A stretch of DNA of 64,000 bases from G963667675 sp965249215 (GTDB lineage: Bacteria; Chloroflexota; Dehalococcoidia; Lucifugimonadales; UBA3495): positions 558,001 to 622,000 of the forward strand of contig CBDFLN010000001.1 in the NCBI GenBank assembly GCA_965249215.1, in the 5' to 3' direction. The translations under genes and the position numbers were made by a program. The notes beneath the pieces were generated by a model, which saw only the letters and a program-made list of their open reading frames with translations, searched no databases and was not told where the DNA came from. Shown here piece by piece: positions 22,554 to 31,555 of this stretch (positions are counted from its first letter, which is position 1; each line of letters starts with the position of its first letter).

Positions 22554-24104
22554 TTATCTAAATCCCCGGGACCGGTATTGCAGGGCCTCGGCTAGATGGG
22601 CCACTGTGATCTCCGGGGCTTCCTCCAGGTCGGCGATTGTCCTTGAAACTTTGAGAATACGGTGAAACGCCCTGGCCGATAGGTTCAGCCGGTGCGTCGC
22701 CGTCTGCAGCAAGGCCTTTGTGGTATCGTCCAAGGTGCAGAACTTCCAGACCTCGGCGGGCCCCATTTCCGAATTGCAGAGAAAATCACAGTCCCTAAAC
22801 CTCTCCTGCTGGGTCTGACGGGCCCGTTCGACCCGTTGCCGCAGCTGTTGGGAGTCTTCTGACGGCTCCTCTTCCACCAGCTTTTCATACTCCACCGGTG
22901 GCACCTCAACGAAAACGTCAATCCGGTCCATCAGGGGCCCGCTGACCCGCCTTTGGTATCGGTTGACGGCGGATGGGCTACAGGTACAATCGGTGCTCGG
23001 GTGTGTGTAGAACCCGCAGGGGCAGGGGTTCATGGCCGCCACCAGCATGAAGCTTGCGGGGTAGGTGACTGCGCCGCTGACCCGGCTAATGGTCACCAGC
23101 TTATCTTCCAGCGGTTGCCTCAGGGATTCCAGGGCAGTGTGGTTGAACTCGGGCAACTCATCCAAAAACAGCACCCCCCGGTGGCTGAGAGTGATCTCCC
23201 CTGGCCGCACCGTTCTGCCCCCTCCAACTAACCCCGCGTTGGAGATGGTGTAATGGGGAGAGCGAAAGGGTCGGCGGGAAATCAAAGGGCTTTCCGTAGC
23301 CAACGCTCCGCTTACGCTATAGATCTTGGTAACTTCCAAGGCTTCTTGAGGCGACATCTTGGGCAGAATCGAGGGTAGACACCTGGCCAACAGCGTCTTA
23401 CCGCTTCCCGGCGGTCCGTTGAACAGCAGATTGTGGAACCCAGCAGCGGCCACTTCCAGCGCCCGTTTGGCGTGCTCTTGGCCCTTTACGTTCACAAGGT
23501 TCATGCCGTCGGGCGGAAACTGGCAATTGTCCGGTAAAGCCTCCGCTCTGGGAATGGGCTCTATAGCTGATTCCAACCGCAAGTGGCTAATCAGCGAGGC
23601 GAGGCTCTGAACGGGGAACACCTGGATTCCCTCCACCAGCGACGCTTCTGGAGCGTCGGGCGACGGAACGTAGGCTTCGGTGTAACCCTGGTCCCGCGCG
23701 ACCGATACCATGGCCAGGATGCCGGTGGTGTGGCGGAGGCTGCCGTCGAGGGACAACTCGCCCAAGAAGATTGCTTTCTCGGGCACCGTCTCCAATTGCC
23801 CGGAACTGAGCAGGATTGCAACGGCGATGGGCAAGTCGTAGGCTGGCCCCGCCTTCTTCAAATCCGCCGGCGCCAGATTAGCCGTTATGCGGCGCATCGG
23901 AAACTCGCACCCACTGTTGCGCAGGGCTGGCCGCACCCGCTCCCTGGCTTCTTGCACCGCCGTGTCGGGAAGACCAACGATGTTGAACGCGGGCAGACCT
24001 GGAGAAATGTCCACCTCTACCCGTACGATGAGACCGTCCAATCCGATAACCGCGCAGGTGTGTGCTGAGGCAAGCAAGCCTGTTACTCCTTTCCCACGCT
24101 CCAT
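22554..24104 (-). CDS. comM: YifB/ComM family Mg-chelatase-like AAA+ ATPase
   Basis: A 516-residue protein: N-terminal Lon-S16-like fold domain (GLDGLIVRVEVDISPGLPAF and DTAVQEARERVRPAL), Mg-chelatase-type AAA+ domain with Walker A (GPPGSGKT, near 225), Walker B region GVLFLDELPEF, a Cys-rich insert (NPCPCGFYTHPSTDCTC), and a C-terminal Mg-chelatase domain (RAFHRILKVSRTIADLE). ComM is a hexameric helicase that promotes branch migration during natural transformation. No other competence genes are in the window. Confidence 0.92.
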   Translation of the reverse strand: MERGKGVTGLLASAHTCAVIGLDGLIVRVEVDISPGLPAFNIVGLPDTAVQEARERVRPALRNSGCEFPMRRITANLAPADLKKAGPAYDLPIAVAILLSSGQLETVPEKAIFLGELSLDGSLRHTTGILAMVSVARDQGYTEAYVPSPDAPEASLVEGIQVFPVQSLASLISHLRLESAIEPIPRAEALPDNCQFPPDGMNLVNVKGQEHAKRALEVAAAGFHNLLFNGPPGSGKTLLARCLPSILPKMSPQEALEVTKIYSVSGALATESPLISRRPFRSPHYTISNAGLVGGGRTVRPGEITLSHRGVLFLDELPEFNHTALESLRQPLEDKLVTISRVSGAVTYPASFMLVAAMNPCPCGFYTHPSTDCTCSPSAVNRYQRRVSGPLMDRIDVFVEVPPVEYEKLVEEEPSEDSQQLRQRVERARQTQQERFRDCDFLCNSEMGPAEVWKFCTLDDTTKALLQTATHRLNLSARAFHRILKVSRTIADLEEAPEITVAHLAEALQYRSRGFR

Positions 24105-24479
24105 TCATCAGGAGGACGTTCTTTAATTTCGATTACGTTGGGGCGTCGCCAGGGTTCGGCGAACTCAAAAAATGGGTACGCCGTACCCGTCTCCGGCCTA
24201 CAACTATATGACAACTTTCAGGCTGGCGCTATCCCGCAACGACAGTATGCTGTTGGCGTCCCTGCCAATGAGGGCATAGATGGCCTCTGTGGCGTGCGAA
24301 AACCCTATCGGCCGTGGCGCAAATCCCTTGGCGCTTCCCAGACTCTAATGTCAGAGGCGCGTCAGCTACGTGCCGATAGGGTTGTTAGGAATCGATATTA
24401 TTCCTGGAATGTCAACTTTCGTCCATAGGGTTCCAGGAGATGACGTTTCGCTCTTGCTTGTTGGTCAACCACCGGGAAA
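24105..24479. other. Gene-free stretch with a 12-bp inverted repeat
   Basis: About 375 bases with no convincing gene. AACCCTATCGGC (24301-24312) and its exact reverse complement GCCGATAGGGTT (24372-24383) flank 59 bases. They could form a long hairpin or mark a small non-autonomous element. No flanking duplication was recognised. Confidence 0.5.
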
Positions 24480-25136
24480 TCACTTGCTGGGCCCTGTTCG
24501 CTCGTCTTCCCGCAAGGCCAATCGGATCTCCAGGTTTCGCTGTCTCAACGCCATGGTCAAATCGCCCCGGGTACGCTCCAAAACACCGCGCATCTGGTCC
24601 GTGCTACGGCGAAGCCCTCCGGTGACCGCCTCTGGGAAATCCACGCTCATCAAGATACTGTAGATTTCATCCATGAGGTCCATGAATTCCTGGCATCGGT
24701 CAAAAGAATCCCGTCTCAGCTCATCAAGAATGTAGCGGCGGAGCTCGCCTATAACGTCAGCCATACCGTTGAGAAATGAGGAAGGGTCAACACCCAGGTC
24801 GCCTGGTCGTGGTATGGGGCCGCCCTCAATCAACGCAAGAGTGATATTGGCCTCGCTGAATTCCTTCCGGGCGTCAGCCATGAAACCGGCAAAATATATC
24901 TCCGGATTTTCCTGGCGGATTGGCGTCGTTTCAGACAGGCGGAGGGCCGCTTGCTCGATCCCCCGGCGGGCTTCGTCGAATTCGCCCCGGTGCACCGCTC
25001 GAATGGCGTTGGCCGAGTAGCGGATCACTTGCCTGGAGGCGGCAAGGGCCTTTTCTCTGGCTCGGTTGCGCAGCGTTAGTTGCTCTATTGCCTGGGAGCC
25101 AATCTCGGCCAGATCGTCGCTGTAGGCTGAAGGCAT
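24480..25136 (-). CDS. Translin family protein
   Basis: A 218-residue all-helical protein with the translin/TRAX pattern: REKALAASRQVIRYSANAIR, then LGVDPSSFLNGMADVIGELRR and LRRSTDQMRGVLERTRGDLT. Translins bind single-stranded RNA or DNA as oligomers; TRAX relatives have RNase activity. Prokaryotic copies are mostly archaeal and uncharacterised. Its ATG overlaps the thiE stop in a TGATG arrangement, implying translational coupling. An upstream in-frame extension to 25229 lies inside thiE and is not needed. Confidence 0.8.
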   Translation of the reverse strand: MPSAYSDDLAEIGSQAIEQLTLRNRAREKALAASRQVIRYSANAIRAVHRGEFDEARRGIEQAALRLSETTPIRQENPEIYFAGFMADARKEFSEANITLALIEGGPIPRPGDLGVDPSSFLNGMADVIGELRRYILDELRRDSFDRCQEFMDLMDEIYSILMSVDFPEAVTGGLRRSTDQMRGVLERTRGDLTMALRQRNLEIRLALREDERTGPSK

Positions 25137-26116
25137 CAGGCCTGGCCTCCGGCAACCTCGATGGCTTTCACCAGGCGCGATGCAGCCGCCTCTGGTTCCC
25201 GGGCCAAACCTACCGCAGCGGTGACGCACACAGCGTCGGCGCCCGCCTCCACCACCTGGGCCACGTTCTCGGCGGTGATTCCGCCGATGGCCACGAGGGG
25301 CAGTTGGGTCGCATTCCTGGCATCTCGCAACCTGGCTGCACCCTGCTCTGCCCGACCCACTTCCTTGGTGCCGGTGGCGTAGATGGGGCCGAAAGCCAGG
25401 TGGTCCGCTCCCATCTCTTGGGACCGAAACAACTCATCGATCTCGTGGTTGGACCTGCCCAACACCTGTTCGTGGGACAGCACCCGCCTCGCCTGGGCAA
25501 CCGGCAGGTCTGACTGGCCGACGTGAAGCCCAGCGCAGCCTGTCGCAAAGGCCACGTCGGCGTGGTCGTTGACGATCAGGTCTACGCCGTTGTCCCGGCA
25601 AAGCCGCTGCATTCCCATGGCCAAAGGCAACACCGCTCCCTTATCCCTAAGCTTGTCCCGTAGTTGCAACATCCTGGCGCCGCCTCTTATTGCGGAAGCC
25701 GCCAGTTCCAGAGGGTCTCGCCCATTCGCAACCTCGGGGTCGATAATCACGTACAGTCCCCGTACGCGGTGTGCCTTCTCCCGTCGCACGGTTTGCGCCA
25801 CGTCCTCCAGCAGGGCGTCTAACACTTGCGATAGATTTCCATAGCTCTCCATGCAGCCAAGTCCCGCAGAGTCATCGGCCGTCAGCACGGACAGGGCACT
25901 CCGAGAAGCTGCCAAGAGGTCGAGCATTTGGCTTGGCTTGATCCGGCAGGGCGCTGGAGCGGGCAGGACGGTTTGGTCAGTCTTGATGTCCCGCATCATA
26001 TCCAGCAGCCGGTTCAGGGCGGGCGAGGACTCCCAAAGGCTGGAGTAACTCTTCGCCGTCGCCTCCAATAACGTTATCAGTGAGGAGCGGCAGCCCTCAT
26101 GGAAATCTTGCGCCAT
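25136..26116 (-). CDS. thiE: Thiamine-phosphate synthase with extra N-terminal domain
   Basis: A 326-residue protein. The C-terminal ~200 residues are a complete ThiE TIM barrel (RGLYVIIDPEV, GARMLQLRDK, LIVNDHADVA, GLHVGQSDLP, FGPIYATGTK, AIGGITAENV), which joins HMP-PP and thiazole phosphate to make thiamine phosphate. The first ~125 residues are helical, match no domain I know, and are absent from standard ThiE (about 210 residues). The start chosen is the ATG at 26116; the frame runs to 26254 without features. It is coupled to the translin gene. No other thi genes are nearby. Confidence 0.85.
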   Translation of the reverse strand: MAQDFHEGCRSSLITLLEATAKSYSSLWESSPALNRLLDMMRDIKTDQTVLPAPAPCRIKPSQMLDLLAASRSALSVLTADDSAGLGCMESYGNLSQVLDALLEDVAQTVRREKAHRVRGLYVIIDPEVANGRDPLELAASAIRGGARMLQLRDKLRDKGAVLPLAMGMQRLCRDNGVDLIVNDHADVAFATGCAGLHVGQSDLPVAQARRVLSHEQVLGRSNHEIDELFRSQEMGADHLAFGPIYATGTKEVGRAEQGAARLRDARNATQLPLVAIGGITAENVAQVVEAGADAVCVTAAVGLAREPEAAASRLVKAIEVAGGQA

Positions 26117-26324
26117 TATGGGTTTGTACCGGACCGGCCATTTTTTAAGTTCCCTGTCAAAACCTCTCAATTCCTCACATTCGGACGCAAAGGCGCTGGC
26201 AACCGCGGGGTTCTTACCATTGGGTTGGGATGTACATGGCCTCAGTTTAGACATCGAGCCTCGGCGCCGTCAACGGAGGCGCGTCACTGCTCCTTTGTCC
26301 GGTCCGACGATGGGCGGCCTGGTG

Positions 26325-26330
26325 TATAAT
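26325..26330 (+). promoter_or_regulatory. polA -10 element TATAAT
   Basis: A perfect TATAAT, preceded by TG, lies 58 bases before the polA ATG. It is inside the upstream part of the open frame, which argues that the long N-terminal extension to 26118 is not translated. No good -35 is seen at 17 bp. Confidence 0.45.
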
Positions 26331-26387
26331 GCTGCCACCATCTCTACAGACAGGCGGGGAGCCGTCCGTAGTCGTCGAGGTGCCGCC

Positions 26388-29168
26388 ATGGCCCCTGAAA
26401 TGTCCACCCAATCCCAGCTATTTTTCGGTGACGAGAAACAGCCATTGTTGATGCTGATGGATGGGCACGCCATGGTGCACCGCTCATTTCACGCCATCTC
26501 CGTCCAGAGGCATCTCACGGTCCGCTCCACCGGCGAAGACGTGACCGGGGTCTACGGGTTTACCAACGTATTCCTGCGGGCCCTTCAGGACTGGAACCCG
26601 ACCCACTGCGGCATTGCCTTCGACACGTCCGCGCCCACGTTCCGCCATGAGAGATTCGAGGAGTACAAGGCCCAGCGGGCCGAAATGCCGCCGGAGTTGA
26701 GGCCACAGTTTGACCGCGTCAAACAGCTTATGCAGGCCTTCAGCGTCCCCATTTTCGAATTGGACGGCTACGAGGCCGACGACGTCATAGGCACCATCAG
26801 CCGGCTGGCCGAGGCCCAAGGCGTTGATACGGTAATCTTGACCGGCGACCGGGATACCTTTCAACTGATCACGCCCAGGGTTCGGGTGGACCTTTCCTAC
26901 AGCATCCAAGACCGCAAAGTATATGACGAGACGGCGCTGGCCGACCGCTACTCCGGGCTAACCTCGGCCCAGCAGCCGGACTTCAAGGCGTTACTGGGGG
27001 ACTCTTCGGACAACATCCCAGGGGTGCCCCGCGTTGGTGAGAAGCGGGCCATCTCCTTGCTAAAGGAGTTCAATGACCTGGAGGGCATCTACCAGCACCT
27101 CGACGAGGTCAAACCGCCCAGCGTCAAGGAGTCCCTTGCTGAGAACCGGGAACGGGCCTTCGAGAACCGGATACTGACCACCATCGACCAGCATAGCCCT
27201 ATAGAGTTGAACCTGGAGACCTGCCGCTTTGGGCAATATGACCGCCGGTCGGTGGTGGACTTCTTGACGGAGTTGGAGTTCTTCAGCGTAATACAACGCC
27301 TGCCGGCGCCCACTCTCGGACTATCTTCGACCGATGACGCTGACACTCCAGACGGAGTTGCAGGGCCCGCGACCGACGCCGACTACCAGGTGGTGCAGAC
27401 ACAACAACAGATGGAGTCCATGTTGGCCGCGTTGTGGGAATCCGGTTCTTTTGCTTTCGACACCGAGACCACTTCCCTGGACCCCATGCGGGCCAACTTG
27501 GTCGGGTTAAGCTTCGCCACTGCTCCGGGCAGCGCTTGGTACATTCCAGTGGGCCACAACGAGGGCGCTCAACTGCCTCTAGAGGAAGTGCTGGCCCAGG
27601 TGAGACCCTTGTTTGAGTCGCCGGACTTGGCCAAATGCGCTCACAACGCTAACTACGACGTGGCGGTGCTGGCTGGATACGGTGTGACATGCCGTAGTGT
27701 CGACTTCGATACCATGATCGCTGCCCACCTGTTGGGCAGGAACGCCCTGGGCCTGAAGAACCTATCCCTGGACGTCTTGGGCTTGGAGATGACTCCCATC
27801 TCCAAACTCATTGGAACGGGACGCAAGCAACTTACCTTCGACCAGGTATCCATCGAATCGGCTCTTCCCTACGCCGCCGCCGATGCCGACATGACCGGCC
27901 GCCTGCGCCGGGATTTGGAGGGGCAGCTGGCTAAGGAGGGTTTGACCCCGCTGCTGAAGGACATGGAGATGCCCCTGGTGCCGGTGCTAGTCACAATGCA
28001 GCGCCACGGCATCAAGCTGGACGCTGGCGCTTTGCACGAGATGTCCCGAGATCTCAACCAGCAGTTGCAACAGGTTCAGACAGACCTGTACCGCAGCATC
28101 GGCCACGCTGTCAACATAAACTCGCCGCAGCAACTTAGCGAGGTGCTTTTCCAAGAGTTGGGTCTACCCAGAACCAAGCGCACAAAGACCGGCTATTCGA
28201 CCGATGCCAACTCCCTGGAGACCCTGCGGGGGTTGCACCCGGTTGTCGACCAGATACTCGAGTACCGGCAGCTATCCAAGCTCAAGTCCACCTACGTGGA
28301 CGCCCTGCCCGAGATGGTCAACCCGGTCACCGGGCGCATTCACACCAGCTATAACCAGACGGGCTCCGCCACGGGCCGCATCTCCAGCAGCGACCCCAAC
28401 CTGCAGAACATACCCATCCGCACCGAATTAGGCCGCCAGGTGCGCAAGGCTTTCGTCGCGGAGAACGCCCCTGACTGGCTGCTCTTCTCTGCCGACTATT
28501 CCCAAATCGAATTGCGGGTGTTGGCCCACCTGTCCCGGGATGAAGGTTTGCTTGAGGCATTTCGGCATGGGGAGGACATCCACACATCGACGGCGTCTTT
28601 AATGTTCGAGACGCCCATCGACCAGGTTAACTCGGACATGAGGCGCATTGCCAAGGTGTTGAACTTTGGAGTTATCTACGGCCTGTCCGCCCACGGAATA
28701 TCCCAGCAGACGGAGTTTGACCGGGAGGAGGGCGCCCGTTTCATAGAGACCTATTTCGCCAAGTACCCAGGGATAAGCGAGTACCTGGAGGGCGTCAAAG
28801 CCAAGACCCGGGAATGCCAGTACGTTGAGACTGTGATGGGCCGTCGGCGATACGTGCCTGACATCAACGCATCCAACTTCAATGTACGCGGCGCGGCAGA
28901 GCGGATGGCGATAAATATGCCTGTTCAAGGCACCGCTGCGGACATAATGAAGCTGGCGATGGTCAAGGTTCAGGACCGCTTGGAACGGGAGAAAATGCGG
29001 ACGAAGATGCTGTTGCAAGTGCATGACGAGTTGGTTTTTGAGGTGCCCCAGGATGAATTGGACGTACTCCATAAGTTGGTCTTAGAAGAGATGCCGGCAG
29101 CCCATCCTTTGGACGTATCCTTGAAAGTAGACGCCAAGTGGGGATACACCTGGGGCGATATGGAATAG
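26388..29168 (+). CDS. polA: DNA polymerase I
   Basis: A 926-residue repair and Okazaki-fragment polymerase with three domains. These are the 5'-3' exonuclease (LMDGHAMVHRSFHA, LDGYEADDVIGT, LLGDSSDNIPGV), the 3'-5' exonuclease with its DTE motif intact (FAFDTETTSLDP, near 357), and the polymerase domain with motif A (DYSQIELRVLAH, near 702), motif B (RRIAKVLNFGVIYG) and motif C (QVHDELVF, near 877). Proofreading is therefore probably active, unlike in Taq-type enzymes. The ATG at 26388 has GAGG 7 bases upstream. Confidence 0.95.
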   Translation: MAPEMSTQSQLFFGDEKQPLLMLMDGHAMVHRSFHAISVQRHLTVRSTGEDVTGVYGFTNVFLRALQDWNPTHCGIAFDTSAPTFRHERFEEYKAQRAEMPPELRPQFDRVKQLMQAFSVPIFELDGYEADDVIGTISRLAEAQGVDTVILTGDRDTFQLITPRVRVDLSYSIQDRKVYDETALADRYSGLTSAQQPDFKALLGDSSDNIPGVPRVGEKRAISLLKEFNDLEGIYQHLDEVKPPSVKESLAENRERAFENRILTTIDQHSPIELNLETCRFGQYDRRSVVDFLTELEFFSVIQRLPAPTLGLSSTDDADTPDGVAGPATDADYQVVQTQQQMESMLAALWESGSFAFDTETTSLDPMRANLVGLSFATAPGSAWYIPVGHNEGAQLPLEEVLAQVRPLFESPDLAKCAHNANYDVAVLAGYGVTCRSVDFDTMIAAHLLGRNALGLKNLSLDVLGLEMTPISKLIGTGRKQLTFDQVSIESALPYAAADADMTGRLRRDLEGQLAKEGLTPLLKDMEMPLVPVLVTMQRHGIKLDAGALHEMSRDLNQQLQQVQTDLYRSIGHAVNINSPQQLSEVLFQELGLPRTKRTKTGYSTDANSLETLRGLHPVVDQILEYRQLSKLKSTYVDALPEMVNPVTGRIHTSYNQTGSATGRISSSDPNLQNIPIRTELGRQVRKAFVAENAPDWLLFSADYSQIELRVLAHLSRDEGLLEAFRHGEDIHTSTASLMFETPIDQVNSDMRRIAKVLNFGVIYGLSAHGISQQTEFDREEGARFIETYFAKYPGISEYLEGVKAKTRECQYVETVMGRRRYVPDINASNFNVRGAAERMAINMPVQGTAADIMKLAMVKVQDRLEREKMRTKMLLQVHDELVFEVPQDELDVLHKLVLEEMPAAHPLDVSLKVDAKWGYTWGDME

Positions 29169-29201
29169 GGCCAGGGCCAACGCGAAGGGAGTAGACAACG
29201 C

Positions 29202-30092
29202 TTGAACCTATTACGCAGCTTGATATTCGTGCCAGGCAACCGGCCCAACATGCTGGAACGGGCCCTTTCTTTTGACGCCGACGTCATTATGGTGGATTTA
29301 GAAGACTCGGTGCCCCCGGCGGAGAAAGTCGCTGCCAGGGACGTGGCTCGGCAGTGGGTGCCCAAACTCCGGCGAAGCGGCCGGACGGTGATGGTCAGGG
29401 TAAACTCGCTGGATACGGGACTGACCGGAAGTGAGGTGGCCGCGTTGGCCGGGCCTGACCTGTACGGTTTCAGCATCGGCAAAACCGAGTCGGTATGGGA
29501 CATGAGGGAAGCAGACCGCATCGTAGCCGCCGCGGAGACCTCGGCCGGTCTGGACATGGGCCGGCTCAAGCTGATTCCCTGGATAGAAAACGCCAAGGCC
29601 GTTCTGGCATGCCAGGAGATAGCCGCCGCATCGTCCCGGATCATTGCCATCGCGTTTGGCGCCGAAGATTACACCAACGACATGGGAGTGCGCCGCACCG
29701 ACACCGGGCGAGAGGTACAGTTCCCCCGCTCCATGGTGCCTGTGGCGGCCCGGGCCGCCGGCGTGGCCTCCCTCGACTCTCCTTTCGTGCGTTTCCGAGA
29801 CCCGGACGGACTTAGGGAGGACTGCCAGGTGTCGCGGCAAATGGGGTACACCGGCAGGTTCGCCATCCACCCCTCTCAACTGGAAATCGTTAATGAGACC
29901 TTCAGCCCGTCGCCGGATGAGGTCGACTACGCTCGACAAGTTGTGAAGGCATGGGACCGGGCCGAAGCTGAGGGCAGGGGCTCGGTAGCCCTCGACGGCC
30001 GCATGATCGATGTTCCGGTCCTGAAACGTGCCCGGAACCTGCTGTCCCAGGCTGATGCTATTCAAGCCCGTCAACAAGCCTCCGAAAATTAA
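29202..30092 (+). CDS. CitE-like CoA-ester lyase (HpcH/HpaI aldolase family)
   Basis: A 296-residue TIM-barrel lyase: RSLIFVPGNRPNMLERA, VMVDLEDSVPPAEK (Mg site), VRVNSLDTG, LIPWIENAKA and IAFGAEDYTNDMGV, with GRFAIHPSQLEIVN near the end. Stand-alone relatives cleave malyl-CoA, citramalyl-CoA or similar esters; no citrate lyase alpha or gamma subunit is present. TTG start at 29202, 33 bases after polA. folB follows after 17 bases, so the three genes may share a message. Confidence 0.87.
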   Translation: MNLLRSLIFVPGNRPNMLERALSFDADVIMVDLEDSVPPAEKVAARDVARQWVPKLRRSGRTVMVRVNSLDTGLTGSEVAALAGPDLYGFSIGKTESVWDMREADRIVAAAETSAGLDMGRLKLIPWIENAKAVLACQEIAAASSRIIAIAFGAEDYTNDMGVRRTDTGREVQFPRSMVPVAARAAGVASLDSPFVRFRDPDGLREDCQVSRQMGYTGRFAIHPSQLEIVNETFSPSPDEVDYARQVVKAWDRAEAEGRGSVALDGRMIDVPVLKRARNLLSQADAIQARQQASEN

Positions 30093-30109
30093 CCGCGTGT
30101 TGGACACTA

Positions 30110-30502
30110 ATGGCTGACCACCCCCATCCCCCCGACCGCATAATCTTGGAAGGTATCCAGTTATACGGCTACCACGGAGCCAATCCAGAGGAAAAGGCTC
30201 TGGGGCAGGCCTACGTCGTGGATTTGGAGGTGGAGTTGAACCTCAGCCGGGCGTGCGCATCCGACTGCTTGAAAGACACGGTGAGCTACACCCAGCTATT
30301 CAGGGCAGTCCAAGAAGTCATTGAGGGGGAGTCAAGAAACCTTCTGGAAGGCTTGGCCCAGGCCATCGCCCGCAAAGTGCTGGTCCAGTTTCCGGTGGAC
30401 GCGGCCCGGGTGCGGCTGAAGAAGCCCCGGCCGCCGATACGCGGCTCAGTATTAGACCATGCCGCGGTGGAAATCTATCGCATCCATGGGGATGAAACGT
30501 AA
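30110..30502 (+). CDS. folB: Dihydroneopterin aldolase
   Basis: A 130-residue enzyme of folate synthesis, converting 7,8-dihydroneopterin to 6-hydroxymethyl-dihydropterin. Motifs: IILEGIQLYGYHGANPEEKALGQ, VSYTQLFRAVQEV and RVRLKKPRPPI. The next two pathway steps, folK and folP, are encoded together at 46-47.5 kb, so folate genes are split between two loci. Confidence 0.9.
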   Translation: MADHPHPPDRIILEGIQLYGYHGANPEEKALGQAYVVDLEVELNLSRACASDCLKDTVSYTQLFRAVQEVIEGESRNLLEGLAQAIARKVLVQFPVDAARVRLKKPRPPIRGSVLDHAAVEIYRIHGDET

Positions 30503-30593
30503 GAGTCTGTCGCAACCGTTCGCAGGGCATCCTTGTGTCAACAGCCGATGCTGTGTTATCGTTTTGGAAGCTCACAAGGATGTGCATATAACC

Positions 30594-30800
30594 ATGAGAT
30601 GCGAGATTTGCTTAAAGTCCGGCATGAGCGGCAGCAACGTCAGCCACTCCAACCGGCATACCAAGACCCGCTTTCAGGCCAACGTCCACAAGCAGACGCT
30701 GTTCCACGACGGCAAGGCGGTGAAAGTCAAGATTTGCAGTCGTTGCTTGCGGTCGGTGCAAAAGTCCCCCAAAGTGCGGAAAGCCCTGGCCGCCTTGTGA
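30594..30800 (+). CDS. rpmB: 50S ribosomal protein L28
   Basis: A 68-residue ribosomal protein: MRCEICLKSGMSGSNVSHS, then TKTRFQANVHKQ and KICSRCLRSVQKS. Two CxxC pairs (C3/C6 and near the C-terminus) mark the zinc-binding form. The frame extends upstream to 30459, but MRCEIC at 30594 is the family start. It is convergent with rpe; AGGGTGGG/CCCGACCCT at about 30831-30853 could form a hairpin between them. Confidence 0.93.
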   Translation: MRCEICLKSGMSGSNVSHSNRHTKTRFQANVHKQTLFHDGKAVKVKICSRCLRSVQKSPKVRKALAAL

Positions 30801-30859
30801 GCGGCCCCCGCCCATAGAAACGGTCTCGGCCAGGGTGGGTATTTCCCGACCCTATGCGG

Positions 30860-31555
30860 CTATTGGGCGACCTCGGGCAATGCTCCTGCGATGCAACAAC
30901 GCATGCTACCCATGGCCTGCGCTACCGTCTGGTCATCGCTGAAGATTCCCGTTCCCGAAACCAGGATGGTGGCTCCAGCCTTGACCGACTCCTCCGCGGT
31001 CCAATCGGCTTTGACCCCTCCGTCTACCTCGATCTGAGCCGTCCATCGTCCCCCGTCTATGATTCCTTTCAACCGCTTCACCTTGTCGACGGACGCCGGA
31101 ATAAAGGCTTGACCCCCAAAACCGGGGTTGACTGACATGACCAGCACCATGTCCAACAGGGGCAGCACTTCCTCTACCGCCGACAACGGGGTTGCCGGGT
31201 TGACGGCCACGCCTGCCTGATTACCCTCCTCCTTGATTCTCGTCACCGTCCGGTGCAGGTGGGAGCAAGCCTCGGCATGTACGATTATCTGGTCGGTGGG
31301 CGTCTTCATGAAGCTGGGGAGCAGGTTATCCGGTTGCGAGATCATCAGGTGAATATTGAGCGGAAGGTGGGTTGCCTTCCGGATAGTGTCCACCACCACC
31401 TCACCCATGGTTATGTTCGGGACAAAATGGCCGTCCATTATGTCGACGTGAACCAAGTCGGCTCCGGCGGCGGTGACTTCCTGGACCTGGTGGGTCAGGG
31501 CGCCCAGGTCTGCTGCCATAATCGAAGGGGCGATCAGCACGCGTGCCTCAGCCAC
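30860..31555 (-). CDS. rpe: Ribulose-phosphate 3-epimerase
   Basis: A 231-residue TIM-barrel enzyme interconverting ribulose-5-P and xylulose-5-P. Motifs: IAPSIMAADLGAL, VHVDIMDGHFVPNIT, NIHLMI, VMSVNPGFGGQAF and EVDGGVKADW. The start is most likely GTG at 31555, with CGGAGG 6 bases upstream, rather than the in-frame ATG at 31570. The GTG overlaps the argH stop, giving translational coupling. Confidence 0.93.
   Translation of the reverse strand: MAEARVLIAPSIMAADLGALTHQVQEVTAAGADLVHVDIMDGHFVPNITMGEVVVDTIRKATHLPLNIHLMISQPDNLLPSFMKTPTDQIIVHAEACSHLHRTVTRIKEEGNQAGVAVNPATPLSAVEEVLPLLDMVLVMSVNPGFGGQAFIPASVDKVKRLKGIIDGGRWTAQIEVDGGVKADWTAEESVKAGATILVSGTGIFSDDQTVAQAMGSMRCCIAGALPEVAQ

Noticed and set aside
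26118..26387. N-terminal extension of DNA polymerase I
   Set aside because: It contains the likely polA -10 element and overlaps the divergent thiE start; the conserved N-terminus begins after 26388.
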